Below, in pieces: positions 25,424-36,178 of a stretch of DNA of 64,000 nucleotides. The notes under the pieces were generated by a model. The model was not told the DNA's origin and did no database searches. It worked only from the letters and a program-made list of their open reading frames with translations. Each line of letters opens with the position of its first letter. The first letter of the stretch is position 1. Source of the stretch: Agaricus subrufescens (Eukaryota > Basidiomycota > Agaricomycetes > Agaricales > Agaricaceae); assembly GCA_029945375.1 (NCBI GenBank), contig CM057059.1, positions 1,302,001 through 1,366,000 on the forward strand, read 5' to 3'. The position numbers and the translations under genes were made by a program.

Positions 25424-28400
25424 TCACTCCCCAGTTAATAGTCCTTTCACTTCGTCCCGCAAATATGCCTCTTTGCAGCGCAACCGCCAGAGACTACCTT
25501 CTCCATTTGCGTCCCTCAACCGTAGCAGGCCAACATTATCTGAACCATGTGGTGCTATCGTAATCTTCAGATCGCCTGCGTTCATTGTCAGCCTGTGATT
25601 TTTTTTTTTGATACCATTCGCAAACCATACCCAAAAAAGGTTCAACATCAGTGCGGATGACCTCAATCCGGTATTGCGAGCCGTGTAATTGTTTAACGAC
25701 GTCGTCTGTGGATGCATCACACCAGCCCTTTGCATCATACTGACGAGGGTCAACCGAGTTCCAAGTGTTCTCAAATTGGAGCCCCAATCGAGCATTTGAA
25801 ATTCCGCGATCACTACCCTCAACTTGCTCCATCACAGACGGTGAGTCAAACGCAATGAGATCCACCCGCGCATTCTATAGATAACACTGAGCGCACGATA
25901 CTTATGTAAAGAATAGTCAAACCCACCAAGCCTTCTACACCGGGCTCGGTACTCGACGTCGGCTTTCGGTTAGTCAGGCATTGACACCGGGCCACAGTAT
26001 TAATAAAATTTCTCACCTTTATACTTTCATCTAATGGTTGAACAAATAGTGGGCTCCCCGTCTCTAGATGCCGAAGGTCAGCTTTCGAGATGGATGAATG
26101 GGTACCAGTCGATCCTGCATCTGAATGGGATTCGGATACCCTGTCTTGAATTATTCTCGAAGTATGGTGAGTGCGCAAGCTTGGGATAGCTTGCTGAGTA
26201 ACATATGCTTCATATCTTAATTTACTGGTAGATGTCCCTGCAGTTGTAACAATCTCAGCAGCAGGCGAAGAAGCTTGAGGGAATTTCGCCTCTGGCACCC
26301 TCCGATCGGTCTTGACTTTTTCTAGGGCCTCTAAGAAGTCAGGTAACTATAACCCATGCGTACAAATATTAGCTTAATGCCCAACGATGAATTAAAATTG
26401 GCATACGGTGGAGGATCGGCTGTTAGTAATTATTTCCAACAAGGTTGTCTTGTCTTCGCTTAATGTCAAAAACTGCTCGCATCGCTACATGAATTAAGTA
26501 CGCTGCCAAGCCACATTCTGAGTGCCACTTACATGACGAATGTGTCGGGCTCCTTGTTCAGAAACTTCCGAAATTGTCTTCACGATCTCGGCCGGTACCA
26601 TTTCGCAAACTGCCACAATTCGGAGCATGGCCAAAATGCATGGCTCTTGAACAGCAGCTGACCATGTTGTGAGCTGGTGAGTAACCTTTGTTATACTCCA
26701 CTTCATACTCACGCCGATTACCCTTCAGCCTATGGCAAATTCCCGACAGCAGATCTTTAGGCGCGAGAGACACCAATCGAAAGTACTCGGCGGCCAACGC
26801 AACAGCAATAATCACGATTGTGGGGCCGAGCTCTACATCCACGTCGCACAAGGTTGTCAAAATAGTGGCGGCGCACGACATCTGAAATGAAGCCTCTTCT
26901 GGTGAATGAGTCAGACCCATGCAACAAATCCAGGATAGATCCTCTTACGAGATCTTATATGCGTAAGGACACGGTCTATTGCTGAATCAAGTATTCCATT
27001 TCCACCCACGTTTGGTTCTACCTGGGCGAGAAGGCTCCCGACTTGCTTTGCATATAGCTCGCCATTCTCACATAAGACTTCAAGGACCCCCAAAAGTCGC
27101 CTCGTTTTTTCATTGAGGTCCCTGAACGGTTGAGGGGTTCGAGTTGCAGCCGAAATAGCTCGAACATAATACTCGTTAACGATACCCTGATCCACCTCAC
27201 CGAGAAGATGTAGGGTCTGCGGACACGTATTGTCAAATTTCGGCCGCCTTATGGGTTCCAAGTTTTCGCACCTTCTTTCGAATGAGATCATCATTAGAGT
27301 CTAGCAGTTGCATAACCTTTTCAACTTCCCAAGCCTCAAGGATGGCAGGCATGTCTTGCGACCTCCCGGCCCAAAGATTTGGATCCACGCATCCTATACA
27401 AGAGAGGAACAAATACTTCTCATTGGGGGACTCTGCGGTCAGATAATGGCGAATCACCCCAACAAGGGAAGTATGAGTTTGTTCCTCGACAGAGCGCAGG
27501 GTTGAAGCATTGAATTTTTTGAAAAGTCGATAAAGCCCCAGCATGGTCACTGAATCATTCCGACAATGATCAGCCGTGTGTTTGCAACATGGCAGCGTAC
27601 GTACCAGTATCACCGGCAGAGGAGCAAGAAACTAGAAGATCGAATGCCACTGGTATAGTTGTGATTCTCAGCCTAGCGAAATTCAATGTCACTACACCTT
27701 TTTGTTAAGCTGAAAATGACGCACCCCATGTTGTGGATAACTCCCAGCAAAACAACGATCGGCGTATCATGTCTTGATGTATAAGCCTGCACATTGCTTT
27801 CGAAAACACTAATCAGGGCGTCTTCCGTGGCAGAAGCCAGCTGAGAATTGACCTGCAGGTGACTCTAAGCCAACAATGGGACGAAGGGGATGATCCAACT
27901 AACATGCAAGGACATTGCAGCAACTCTCAAAGCGGCACACATGACGCCTTGATCTCGATCATCCAATCTTTTCAAAACCTTCGATTGAGTCTGACTTAGA
28001 AGCTCAGGTTCGGAAGGAGAGAGGCTCCGGATAGCATATAATGCCCTTTTTCGAACAGATGGACTAGAGTACAGTTTTTGAATTCATATCCCATCACGAA
28101 AAAAATTGCAATACATACTGACTGGTTGTGGGACAACAAGTCGTATAATCTGCCTTGGACAGCTGGAATGATATAGGCGGAAGGAGCCATTATTATATTG
28201 TCAAGAGCCAGGCAGATTCTTGAGATACTATCATCTTCGAGGTCCTATTTGAATGTTAAAGATGCAATGGCCTAAGAACTGTATCAGGGAATTCACCTTG
28301 CGTAAAGTATTGACCAACATCAGCCACATCTCGTGGTTCAGCGGCATCATCTCCACGCAAAAAAGGTATCCTAATAGAATAGGTATTTTCGAGTGAGTCA

Positions 28401-28776
28401 GATTTGTTACTAATCTTACCTATTCTCTTGTCTTCTACTGTGGTTCCAACCTCAGCCAGGTTGAGGGCACTTGGAAACGCAAAGTCAAAAGATCCTTTCG
28501 CGAAAATCGGGATTGTCGCAGTCATGGAGCAATATAGAAGCAGGATAAGCGCCTCCTTTATCCCTTTCTATAGCTAGTTAGCCATAATACAAATACCCAA
28601 GAGGGAGTTGCACGCACCGGAGAGAGACTCGGTTGAGCGAGTTGCAGACGAATGGACTTGACTTCAGATTCAAGAATTCGGCTCGCGGCCGCTTCTGAAG
28701 TCGACTCTTCTATGTTTCGGACAAGTGCATAGTGGGCTCTGCTCAATGCACCAGAAGATATGAAAGGGACATTCAT
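25424..28776 (-). CDS. Adaptor-complex large subunit (adaptin), AP-4 epsilon-like
   Basis: Large adaptins form the trunk of clathrin-type adaptor complexes that sort cargo at the trans-Golgi and endosomes. The start at 28776 reads MNVPFISSGALSRAHYALV. The helical-solenoid trunk follows in about 14 exons, with family blocks such as LMLVNTLRKDL (near 28310), RKRALYAIRSLSPSEPEL (near 28060), RLDDRDQGVMCAALRV (near 27950) and an LIRKK block near 27270. The 'DRDxGVM' and 'PAILEAWEVEKVMQLLDS' patterns look closest by eye to AP-4 epsilon rather than gamma, alpha or delta. A Ser/Thr-rich hinge (about 25900-26340) precedes a C-terminal ear-like region ending LLTGE with stop at 25424-25426. Adaptin identity is strong; the subclass is an inference. 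It shares a 78-bp divergent promoter with BUB2. Confidence 0.78.
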
Positions 28777-28854
28777 GGTATAGAGAGGGCGGTCGTTATT
28801 ACGTAAACACGTGCGTTTCTGAGGCGCGGACTCGCATGCCCCTATCGGCTCACA
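28777..28854. promoter_or_regulatory. Compact bidirectional promoter of adaptin and BUB2
   Basis: Seventy-eight bases separate the two start codons. Within 28799-28813 there are three overlapping motifs: the palindrome TTACGTAA (28799-28806), a forkhead-type GTAAACA (28803-28809) and an E-box CACGTG (28808-28813). Binding is not demonstrated. Confidence 0.5.
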
Positions 28855-30111
28855 ATGTCAACGAGTCAAGAGGCAACCGCGCATTCTTTTAACAAGATAC
28901 TCAGCCACCCAAAGTCGACCTCAAAGCCCCGCGCAACAGGAGAGCCCGATGATGGTACTAGGAAATTACGCCGCTTGATCCTCGTTGATGGAATCCCGTC
29001 ATCCGTCGTGCGTAAACGTCGTTTGCTGGCAGTCAGCTTGTTTGACACAATACCCCAGGACTCGTCCTTGCGGCCAAGAATCTGGAAGATATTACTCCGG
29101 GTTCATGATCTCTCTGCTGACCGGTTCCTCTGCTATGTCGCCAGAGGTCCCTGTGAAGTTCGCGAGAAAATCAGGAACGACACATTCCGGTATTGTCGTA
29201 TCTGTCGGCTGCTTTTGTTCTATCGTCATTCAAATGCTTGTTAGGACGCTAGCAACTGATAAGGGATTCAAAGAACGCGTCCGCGAGGATATGCTCGTTC
29301 GTCTCCTTGATGCCTTTGTATGGAGAAATCATGGTAGGCACACTTTGACACGCGATCTTCTGCATCATGAAAACCAATCTGTTACATGGCGCAGACCGAC
29401 AAGAATCGTCTCAACTTGGCTTTACTTATGTTCAGGGAATGAATGTACTGGCTGCTCCATTCCTGTATACTATGCCATCAGAATTGGAAGCTTTCTACTG
29501 CTTTGCAAAGTTCATCGAGGAATGTTGCCCTCTATACGTACAACCCACCCTAGAAGGCGTCCACCGTGGCTTGAAAGTGAGGAAAACTGTCCTCCTCGCT
29601 CTTCACACGGTCTGACCTCGTCTAGCTGTTGGATCGTTGTCTTAAAATTGTCGATCCGGAGCTCTACGCCCATTTACGCTCGAAGAATCTCTCGGCTGAA
29701 ATCTATGCCTTTCCTTGTAAGTACCTCTTGCGCTGTCGCCAGTGTTTTATCCTTGCTAAGTTGACACTTATCCAGCCGTACTCACATTGTGTGCATGTAC
29801 TCCACCACTGGATCAAGTCTTACAACTCTGGGATTTCCTTCTTGCTTTTGGTGTTCATTTGAACGTACTTTGTGTGATTGCCCAACTTCTTCTTATACGA
29901 GACGAAGTTATGGCGGCATCCAGGTGCGTGGCTTCCTAACTTGTCGTATATATTCGCTCAGTGAGGTTTTAATAGCCCGATGCGTTTACTACGTACCTTC
30001 CCGCCTCTCGAGGCACTACCCGTGATTGGTATTGCTGTAACACTCGTTCGCGACTTGCCATCGGAACTCTATGATGAACTTGTTCGACATCCATATGAAG
30101 TCCACGAATAA
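28855..30111 (+). CDS. BUB2: Mitotic exit/septation GAP, TBC-domain protein (Bub2/Cdc16-type)
   Basis: Bub2 with its partner Bfa1 is the GTPase-activating protein for the Tem1/Spg1 GTPase, restraining mitotic exit or septation until the spindle is positioned. The first exon (28855 onward) has LRRLILVDGIPSS. The TBC domain begins at LRPRIWKILLRV, the equivalent of the RxxxWxxLL motif. The catalytic glutamine finger region is FTYVQGMNVLAAPFLY near 29425, containing YVQGM. Further blocks are FYCFAKFIEECCPLYVQ and DQVLQLWDFLLAFGVHLNVL across introns near 29720-29870. The protein ends LVRHPYEVHE, stop at 30109-30111. The small single-TBC size (about 330 residues) fits Bub2 and not larger RabGAPs. 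About six introns. Confidence 0.88.
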
Positions 30112-31126
30112 ACCAGCCGGTATCCTTCCATGTACCTTTGTCGTCGTCGCGCCTGTTTTCATTGCACTCTTCCGCCGTTCAAAAGTATTATACTTATATG
30201 GTAATTTATTCATTGTATTCTATTCCCAGATACAGAATCGACTATTCGAAACCATAGGACACTCGAATCTAAAATAATCAAACTCCAGTCTAACAAGGTT
30301 ACCTGCCCTGCCTCTATGTGGATACAAGCTCGTATCCCCTTAATAAACCCACGTGTTGTTGCATCATACACTTCACAATCCTGCTCACACGAACATTGCA
30401 CTCCAATGTTGCTGTTTCAATTTACTCAGACTTTGCTGCTCTGTGCGCCATATTAATGGAGCATCCTCTTTGTAGCGATAAGGTCCGTCTTCGTGTCCTG
30501 TCCAGCACACTTCGAATCTGTATCTTGCGTAGACTGATAAGTGAAAGCATACTTTTCTTTGGACATCTGAATATCCCTTCATCGCCTTGATAAGCCAACA
30601 TCAGAACCCAATACTACGGATAGGTATTAAACTTTCATGCCTTCTACCTCATCGAGATATTCCCATATGGATCTCGAGCGGACATCAGTGACAAGCTTTG
30701 AATGCAAGATAAAGCTCTCTTGCCTTGTTGGGATTGAAATACTCAGGCCTGAAGCATGTTTGCTACCGGTGTTAATTATCATGCTGAACGGGCGTCCATA
30801 ACCCCATGTAGGCAGTTATCTCTTGCTATCTTGACTCACTAACAATACATAAACAGCCTGAGCGTTGTGGAAAGAAGGCTCGTGTGAGTGGAGGAGTAGC
30901 ACCAACTTCTCGAACTAAACCTTATCCTACAGCAATAAGTTCTTGGCGATAACAACCCTGCTAGATAACAGCACGAATAGATAAGAAGAACATGTATGAT
31001 ACTGTGACAAGTGTTCTGGACAAAAACGTGGAGTATGCCCGAGGAATTTAAATCACAAGGCCGAAATTTGGCAAAAGAAATATATAAGTAATGCAAGAAC
31101 CCAAACAAGGGAAACATCCGATTGCG
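30112..31126. other. Intergenic, with an orphan open segment on the minus strand
   Basis: About 1 kb between convergent BUB2 and bZIP genes. On the minus strand, about 30627-30806 is open for roughly 60 codons (GRPFSMIINTGSKHASGLS to EYLDEVEGMKV, then stop). No upstream exon or start was found, so it may be a relic. Otherwise no supportable feature. Confidence 0.4.
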
Positions 31127-31909
31127 TCATTTCAGGCGTGGCGAATGCTCTGAAGTTGACCGCATCACCGAAGTCCGACTGGTTTGTCGACTCTCACCCT
31201 CGTTATCTTCCTCTTCCTCACAGAAGTCCCGGCAGTCCAAGATGCCAAAACAGCACTCAGACTCGGAGCTAGGGCTGACATTCGGGCTGTCTGGGCGCGG
31301 CGAAGGTTTCCTTACGATGGGTGGCAATAGTGGAGGTTCAGGGGAATTGCCAAGATAAAATCTTTTCCGACCTAGTGAATTAGGGGCTCCGTCAAGTGGG
31401 GAAGAAATGGATGGTAGTGAAGTAGCTGATGTACTTCTACTGGTAATGGGCTGCGAGAAGGATGGAAATGGCGCTGGAGACGGGAACGGTAGAGTGCGGG
31501 AACTTGAAGCAGAGTCGGATGTAAGTAACTGGAGAGGTGGAAGGACTGGTGCTCTCATTGATTCTGGAAAGGCGACTTGCTGGAAGCGGTTAAGGCTACC
31601 AGTAACGAGAGTAAGATGCTGCATTAAATTGCGAGATGCTTCCACCTGCGTGTTTAATTTTCAGATACCGGACGTACATGAAGGAGAGTTCATACATACC
31701 ACTTGTGAGCTTGAAAGGTCTGCTGGCATACTAAGCGCTGCCCTGGCTGCCTCCAAGTCCTGACGCAGCTGCGCGTTTTCTGCTTCTGCCTTTCGAACGC
31801 GATCCTCCAGCTCCGCGATATAGTGTGCTTTGCGGGCGCGGTAGTCTCGTTGCTGCACGAGAGCTCTACTCGGCGGGATAGTCAGATCCTTCTTGCGTCC
31901 TCTTGTCAT
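31127..31909 (-). CDS. bZIP transcription factor with atypical basic region and Cys cluster
   Basis: Start at 31909 (MTRGRKKDLTIPPSRALVQQ). The basic region and zipper register is set by R-x9-L in YRARKAHYIAELEDR, followed by heptads continuing to about residue 70 with Leu or Ala at d positions. The invariant Asn of the bZIP basic region is Ala here. One intron near 31645-31700 joins SSSQV to the second exon starting around EASRNLMQHLTL. The rest is Ser/Pro-rich and probably disordered. Near the C-terminus an acidic-flanked Cys cluster occurs (SECCFGILDCRDFCEEEED), recalling metal- or redox-sensing Cys boxes of fungal bZIP proteins, although the spacing is not one I can name. About 240 residues. 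DNA-binding specificity cannot be inferred. Confidence 0.85.
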
Positions 31910-32648
31910 GATGGAAGAACAATTGGGGTCATAGACGCGGCGTCAGGATGTGACTAGAAGAAAGGTCCGGGCAGTGAGAATGCCAAGCAACGTTACAGAA
32001 AGCGGAGCCAGTTGAGGTGTATTGACACAAGATATATGGTCATGCCCACATGGTGATATCGGTTCAAACAATACAATCACCGTAGATAAGCCTGTGTGTA
32101 TCATGATCCACCTATGTAACTTGGGCTTATCAGGGTGATTTAAGAACCTAGGATGCCACAGACCATGATAACGGACCTTCAATTAGTAAACTGGCCGAGA
32201 GGGGCTAAGTGCATCCCATAAAGAGACTATCATTACCCCCGTCACCCGAATACTGTCCCTACACTATCATAATTGGCCGAGTCTGGCTTCAAACGATCAA
32301 GGGTTCCAACGGCCATAGCGAGTTTATCTCGACGCGCTTGTACTCAGCGGCGGTTCAGTATCTGGCTCCAGAAGGCGAGCTGGCGAGTGGGTTGGCTCTT
32401 ATGATACTTTGTACCTGGCCGTACAGGCTGGCGTTTTTAGTCAATTATTTCGCGTTTGAGAAATTGGCAAGTATCCGACTATCCGTGTCCGGTTGACTAC
32501 CCCATTTGAATTTGTATGAGTTCCACCCTTGTCGACGAAAATAGCAGCATACCCAAAGAGGCTGTGTCAGAACATACATTGACAGGACATACATTGACAG
32601 GATTCACTAATAATTTTTCAGGCTGAATGCCTGAACGTGAAGTAGGAT
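31910..32648. other. Intergenic, upstream of the bZIP gene
   Basis: Contains the bZIP promoter and the 3' UTR of the nucleoside hydrolase. No coding frame is supportable. A perfect 15-bp tandem duplication is listed separately. Confidence 0.55.
32572..32601. repeat. Perfect tandem duplication of a 15-mer
   Basis: ACATACATTGACAGG occurs twice head to tail, 50 bp beyond the nucleoside hydrolase stop codon. Confidence 0.95.
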
Positions 32649-34345
32649 TTATCTATTCTCTTCGACTTCTACCCCCCAAACTCGGCGGAAAAGAAGTTGT
32701 ATAAGTGTCTTTGGTCCCGGTGTTTCCGTAACACAAAGGACACCTTCCTGAGGGCCCGAAGGTGGAATATCCTTTGGTCCATACTCGACCTCAACTTGAG
32801 CGGGTACCGCAACTGACTCCCATTGTTTATGAGGAAAGTTCGCCTGGTCGAGCTGTCGCTGAACCTCAGCACGATTGGCACCAGGAGCATAGGCGGTTTC
32901 ACCGTCTCTCCGATCTACCACCAACATACCCCTCGTCAGTTCTCCGGTCCTGAAGTGATTAAATAAACCCCCATGTATTGACTCGAAAAAGGTGCACACC
33001 TTTCAACATCAAACTTGCGTCGAGAAGCGCGCCAGCCTGGTGCAAGAGCTGTTTCGGTGTCTTGGGCACCTGGCAACGGTGGATTTTCCATGGCACACCA
33101 GACAGCAACAATATCGTGAAGCTCCATAGCATCTTTGCCGAAACTTAACATGATCTCGCGCGTTTTTTCCAGAAAAGAGCTTGTGAAGTGAACGAGGGGA
33201 GATTTGATTGCACTGTCTGAAGGGGAAAGAGCTGCAGACTTGAATGCCGGGTCGATGTACCACTGGTAGGCGGGAAAAGGCAGCTCATGGATTGTGGTAA
33301 GGTCCAGAGTACACAACTGGACTCGGTCAAGTGGAAGTCGGTGTTTCTCGTCAGGGGATAACAACAGTTCCTTGACAGCATACGGGTCAGCGTAGAAATT
33401 GACTACGGATCGTACAAATGTCAGAACCGAGAGACAACTAAAAGACAGGAACTCACATTCTGCGACAGGTGTAGTATTCCCGGGCACGTCCAGCGCTCCT
33501 CCCATGATCACGACACGTCCAATTCGCTGACGTACCATGTCACCATCTTTTTTCATCATACGCAACAAATTTGTCATGGGCCCGAGGACAATGTAGGTTA
33601 CACTTCGTGGTGGATGAGATCGGAGTGTATCCAAAGCGACATCTACACCATCAATGGACGATATATCCAACTGAGGATGTGTGTGCGTATCCGGTGTTTC
33701 AACATTGAGGTCTGGGTGCCGTTCCGTGATGCTGCCGAGACCATCTCTGGAATGAAATATCAGCAACTGTACTGAGTACTGGGGAAAATGGAGCTGACCT
33801 CCCATGAAAGTATTGGGCATTATGAGATACCCCTTCGCTAGGTCGATCGCTGCCTCTTGCTAATACCACTTTTCTTTCAGGAGAAAAATTGGGAAAGCGA
33901 GCAGCATCCTCAGGGTGTTTCCGAAGGTGTCGATCGATGGCTCGATACAGCTTTAGTATATTGAGGCTGTGAATTGATACAGAAGCCGTTGACCATTAAA
34001 AACGTGACGGGCAATCAGGACCGGAAATCTCACTATGAGGCATCGATATCAGTGTTACCTGAGGGGTGTCTTAGTAGGCTGGAGAAAAAATCAACGCCAC
34101 AGGACTTGCCAAAGGAGATGATGAACGCCAATATATCCAATTCGGGAGAGGCGAGTGCAAGAAGGCTACGATAGTGTAATGAGCGGCGTGGAGTGATCCT
34201 GGATGAACATCTCAACAAACATCGCAACTATATCATCAACGCCTGGATCTGTGTCAACTGACGCAAAAGACCGTTAAGAACAAACCGCTGATAAAGAATC
34301 GCTGGACACACTGATGATTGGAATCTTTGCTTTGGTGGTTTCCAT
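32649..34345 (-). CDS. Inosine/uridine-preferring nucleoside hydrolase
   Basis: Hydrolyses N-glycosidic bonds of ribonucleosides for purine/pyrimidine salvage. The start at 34345 reads METTKAKIPIII. Two introns then bring together the calcium-binding signature DTDPGVDDIVAILLALASPE; the second uses a GTTTGT donor near 34216. Later blocks are YIVLGPMTNLLRMMK and RVVIMGGALDVPGN, with an exon junction to NFYADPYAVKELL. A conserved His occurs in MELHDIVAVWCAM, near the position of the family's catalytic histidine. The C-terminal part after TGELTRGMLVVDRR includes a longer variable region to the stop at 32649-32651. All four Asp of the N-terminal motif are present, so activity is expected. About 430 residues, on the long side, as in fungal URH1-type enzymes. 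Confidence 0.92.
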
Positions 34346-34830
34346 TCAAGCTCAAGTGTCACTCAGGTGCCCGGAAATAATCGGAAACCCGCAGTTGATC
34401 CATTCACGGAAATACGAACAATCTGATTCACTTATCTTACATATGAGTCGGACTACATGAAACGTAACCAAATGACCCTAATACGAGAGTCAGTATGGTC
34501 ATGGTTATTCGTCGAGGACAGGAAGGCGAATAAGTCAGAGATCTTGGTGGAAAAGAATGGTCTCATAGGGGAGCCCCCTCTGAAGTAGCAAATATTAAGA
34601 TAGGTGCATCATATGGGAAGGGGGTGCAAATTCAGAAACAGGACAACGCGCTCACCTTGGGACCTGAAGAACGGAAGAGCTGCCGAGAGCTCACGGGGTC
34701 CTATAAATGGGACTTGCCGGGTGCTGTACAGGACGAGTCACGGTGGCTGAGGCGTGACAGAAGGTAAGCACGGATTTCATGATTGGGTGTTGGAACCTCG
34801 TCGAGCCCTCACAATCCACCGAAAACACTC
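34346..34830. promoter_or_regulatory. Divergent promoter region of nucleoside hydrolase and RACK1
   Basis: A TATA element, TATAAAT, lies at 34702-34708, about 125 bp upstream of the RACK1 ATG. No other supportable feature is seen in this 485-bp stretch. Confidence 0.55.
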
Positions 34831-36050
34831 ATGTCTGAGTCTCTGCGTTATCTCGGCTCCCTCGAGGGCCACAAGGGATGGGTCACCGCGATCGCCACCT
34901 CCTCTGAAAATCCCGACATGATTCTCACTGCCTCGAGAGGTGAATTGCCCAAACTGACGTCCAACTTCCATCTAATCTCTCCGTCACAGACAAGACCATC
35001 ATTGTCTGGCAATTGACTCGCGATGAAGACTCGTATGGCTACCCCAAACGCATACTTCATGGACACAACCACTTCGTTTCCGATGTCGTCATCTCTTCCG
35101 ACGGTCAATTTGCTTTGTCTTCGTCCTGGGATCATACCCTCCGTCTGTGGGACCTTAACACTGGACTCACAACGCGCCGCTTCGTTGGCCATACCTCCGA
35201 TGTCCTTTCCGTCAGCTTCAGCGCTGATAACAGGCAAATCGTATCTGGCTCGCGCGACAGGTCAATAAAACTTTGGAACACTTTGGGTGAATGCAAATAT
35301 GACATCAAAGAAGATGGTCACTCTGAGTGGTGCGCACCGGAAAGTACATTCAGGAACAGACTGGTGTGTTAAGAGTATTTTTCTAGGGTTTCGTGCGTCC
35401 GCTTTAGCCCCAACGTTGCCAACCCTGTCATTGTCTCTGCTGGTTGGGACAAGGTAGTCAAGGTATGTATTTCTTGCGTCTTTTTGTCTGTGCCTGCGGG
35501 GGTCTCTCTCGCAAAATTCGGCTTTTGCGTTTTCCTTGCATTTGGCATGTCAACAATCGCTAAATAACATTGTTTCCAGGTTTGGGAGTTGTCAAAATTC
35601 AAGCTGAAGACCAATCACTACGGACACACAGGGTACATCAACACCGTGTCTGTATCCCCTGATGGCTCTCTTGCCGCATCTGGAGGCAAGGATGGTATCA
35701 CCATGCTCTGGGATCTCAACGAGGGCAAGCATCTGTACTCGCTTGAGGCCGGTGATGTTGTCAATGCCCTAGTCTTCTCACCTAACCGCTACTGGTTGTG
35801 TGCCGCTACAGCCAGCTGCGTAAAAATATTTGATCTTGAGAGCAAGTAAGGATGTTGATCAGAACATTACGGTCTTTGTCTGACTCGTTACTGCAGGTCA
35901 ATTGTCGATGAGCTCAAGCCCACATACACTGACGTCGGTGAGGATGCCCGACAACCTGAATGTGTATCGATTGCGTGGTCAGCGGACGGTCAAACCCTGT
36001 TCACTGGTTATACCGATAACGCTGTTCGTGTGTGGATTGTCACCTCATAA
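34831..36050 (+). CDS. RACK1: RACK1/Asc1, small-ribosomal-subunit WD40 protein
   Basis: A seven-bladed WD40 propeller bound to the 40S head that links signalling to translation. The start at 34831 reads [20 protein letters not shown]. Blades follow in order with classical GH...WD repeats: [20 protein letters not shown] with [30 protein letters not shown] with [10 protein letters not shown]; and [21 protein letters not shown] with [10 protein letters not shown]. The final blade ends [11 protein letters not shown], stop at 36048-36050. Introns are at about 34940-34989, about 35330-35386, about 35464-35579 and about 35849-35896. The third is the longest (about 115 bp), but I found no C/D-box snoRNA in it. 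The length, about 315 residues, is normal. Confidence 0.97.
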
Positions 36051-36178
36051 AATGTCATTATCAGAGGCTAGAGTTCGGAAGGGGCGCAGTGTAATACTTC
36101 CACCTTATATTTTCATTTTCGCTAAAAACAAAAAGAAAAGAAAAGCGCTCCGCTATGCACTGAGTGATTGAAGTTTCG

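Noticed and set aside
35464..35579. Possible C/D-box snoRNA in the longest RACK1 intron (yeast ASC1 hosts one)
   Set aside because: No RTGATGA C box or CTGA D box is present in the intron. A CTGA in the next, shorter intron lacks room for a guide.
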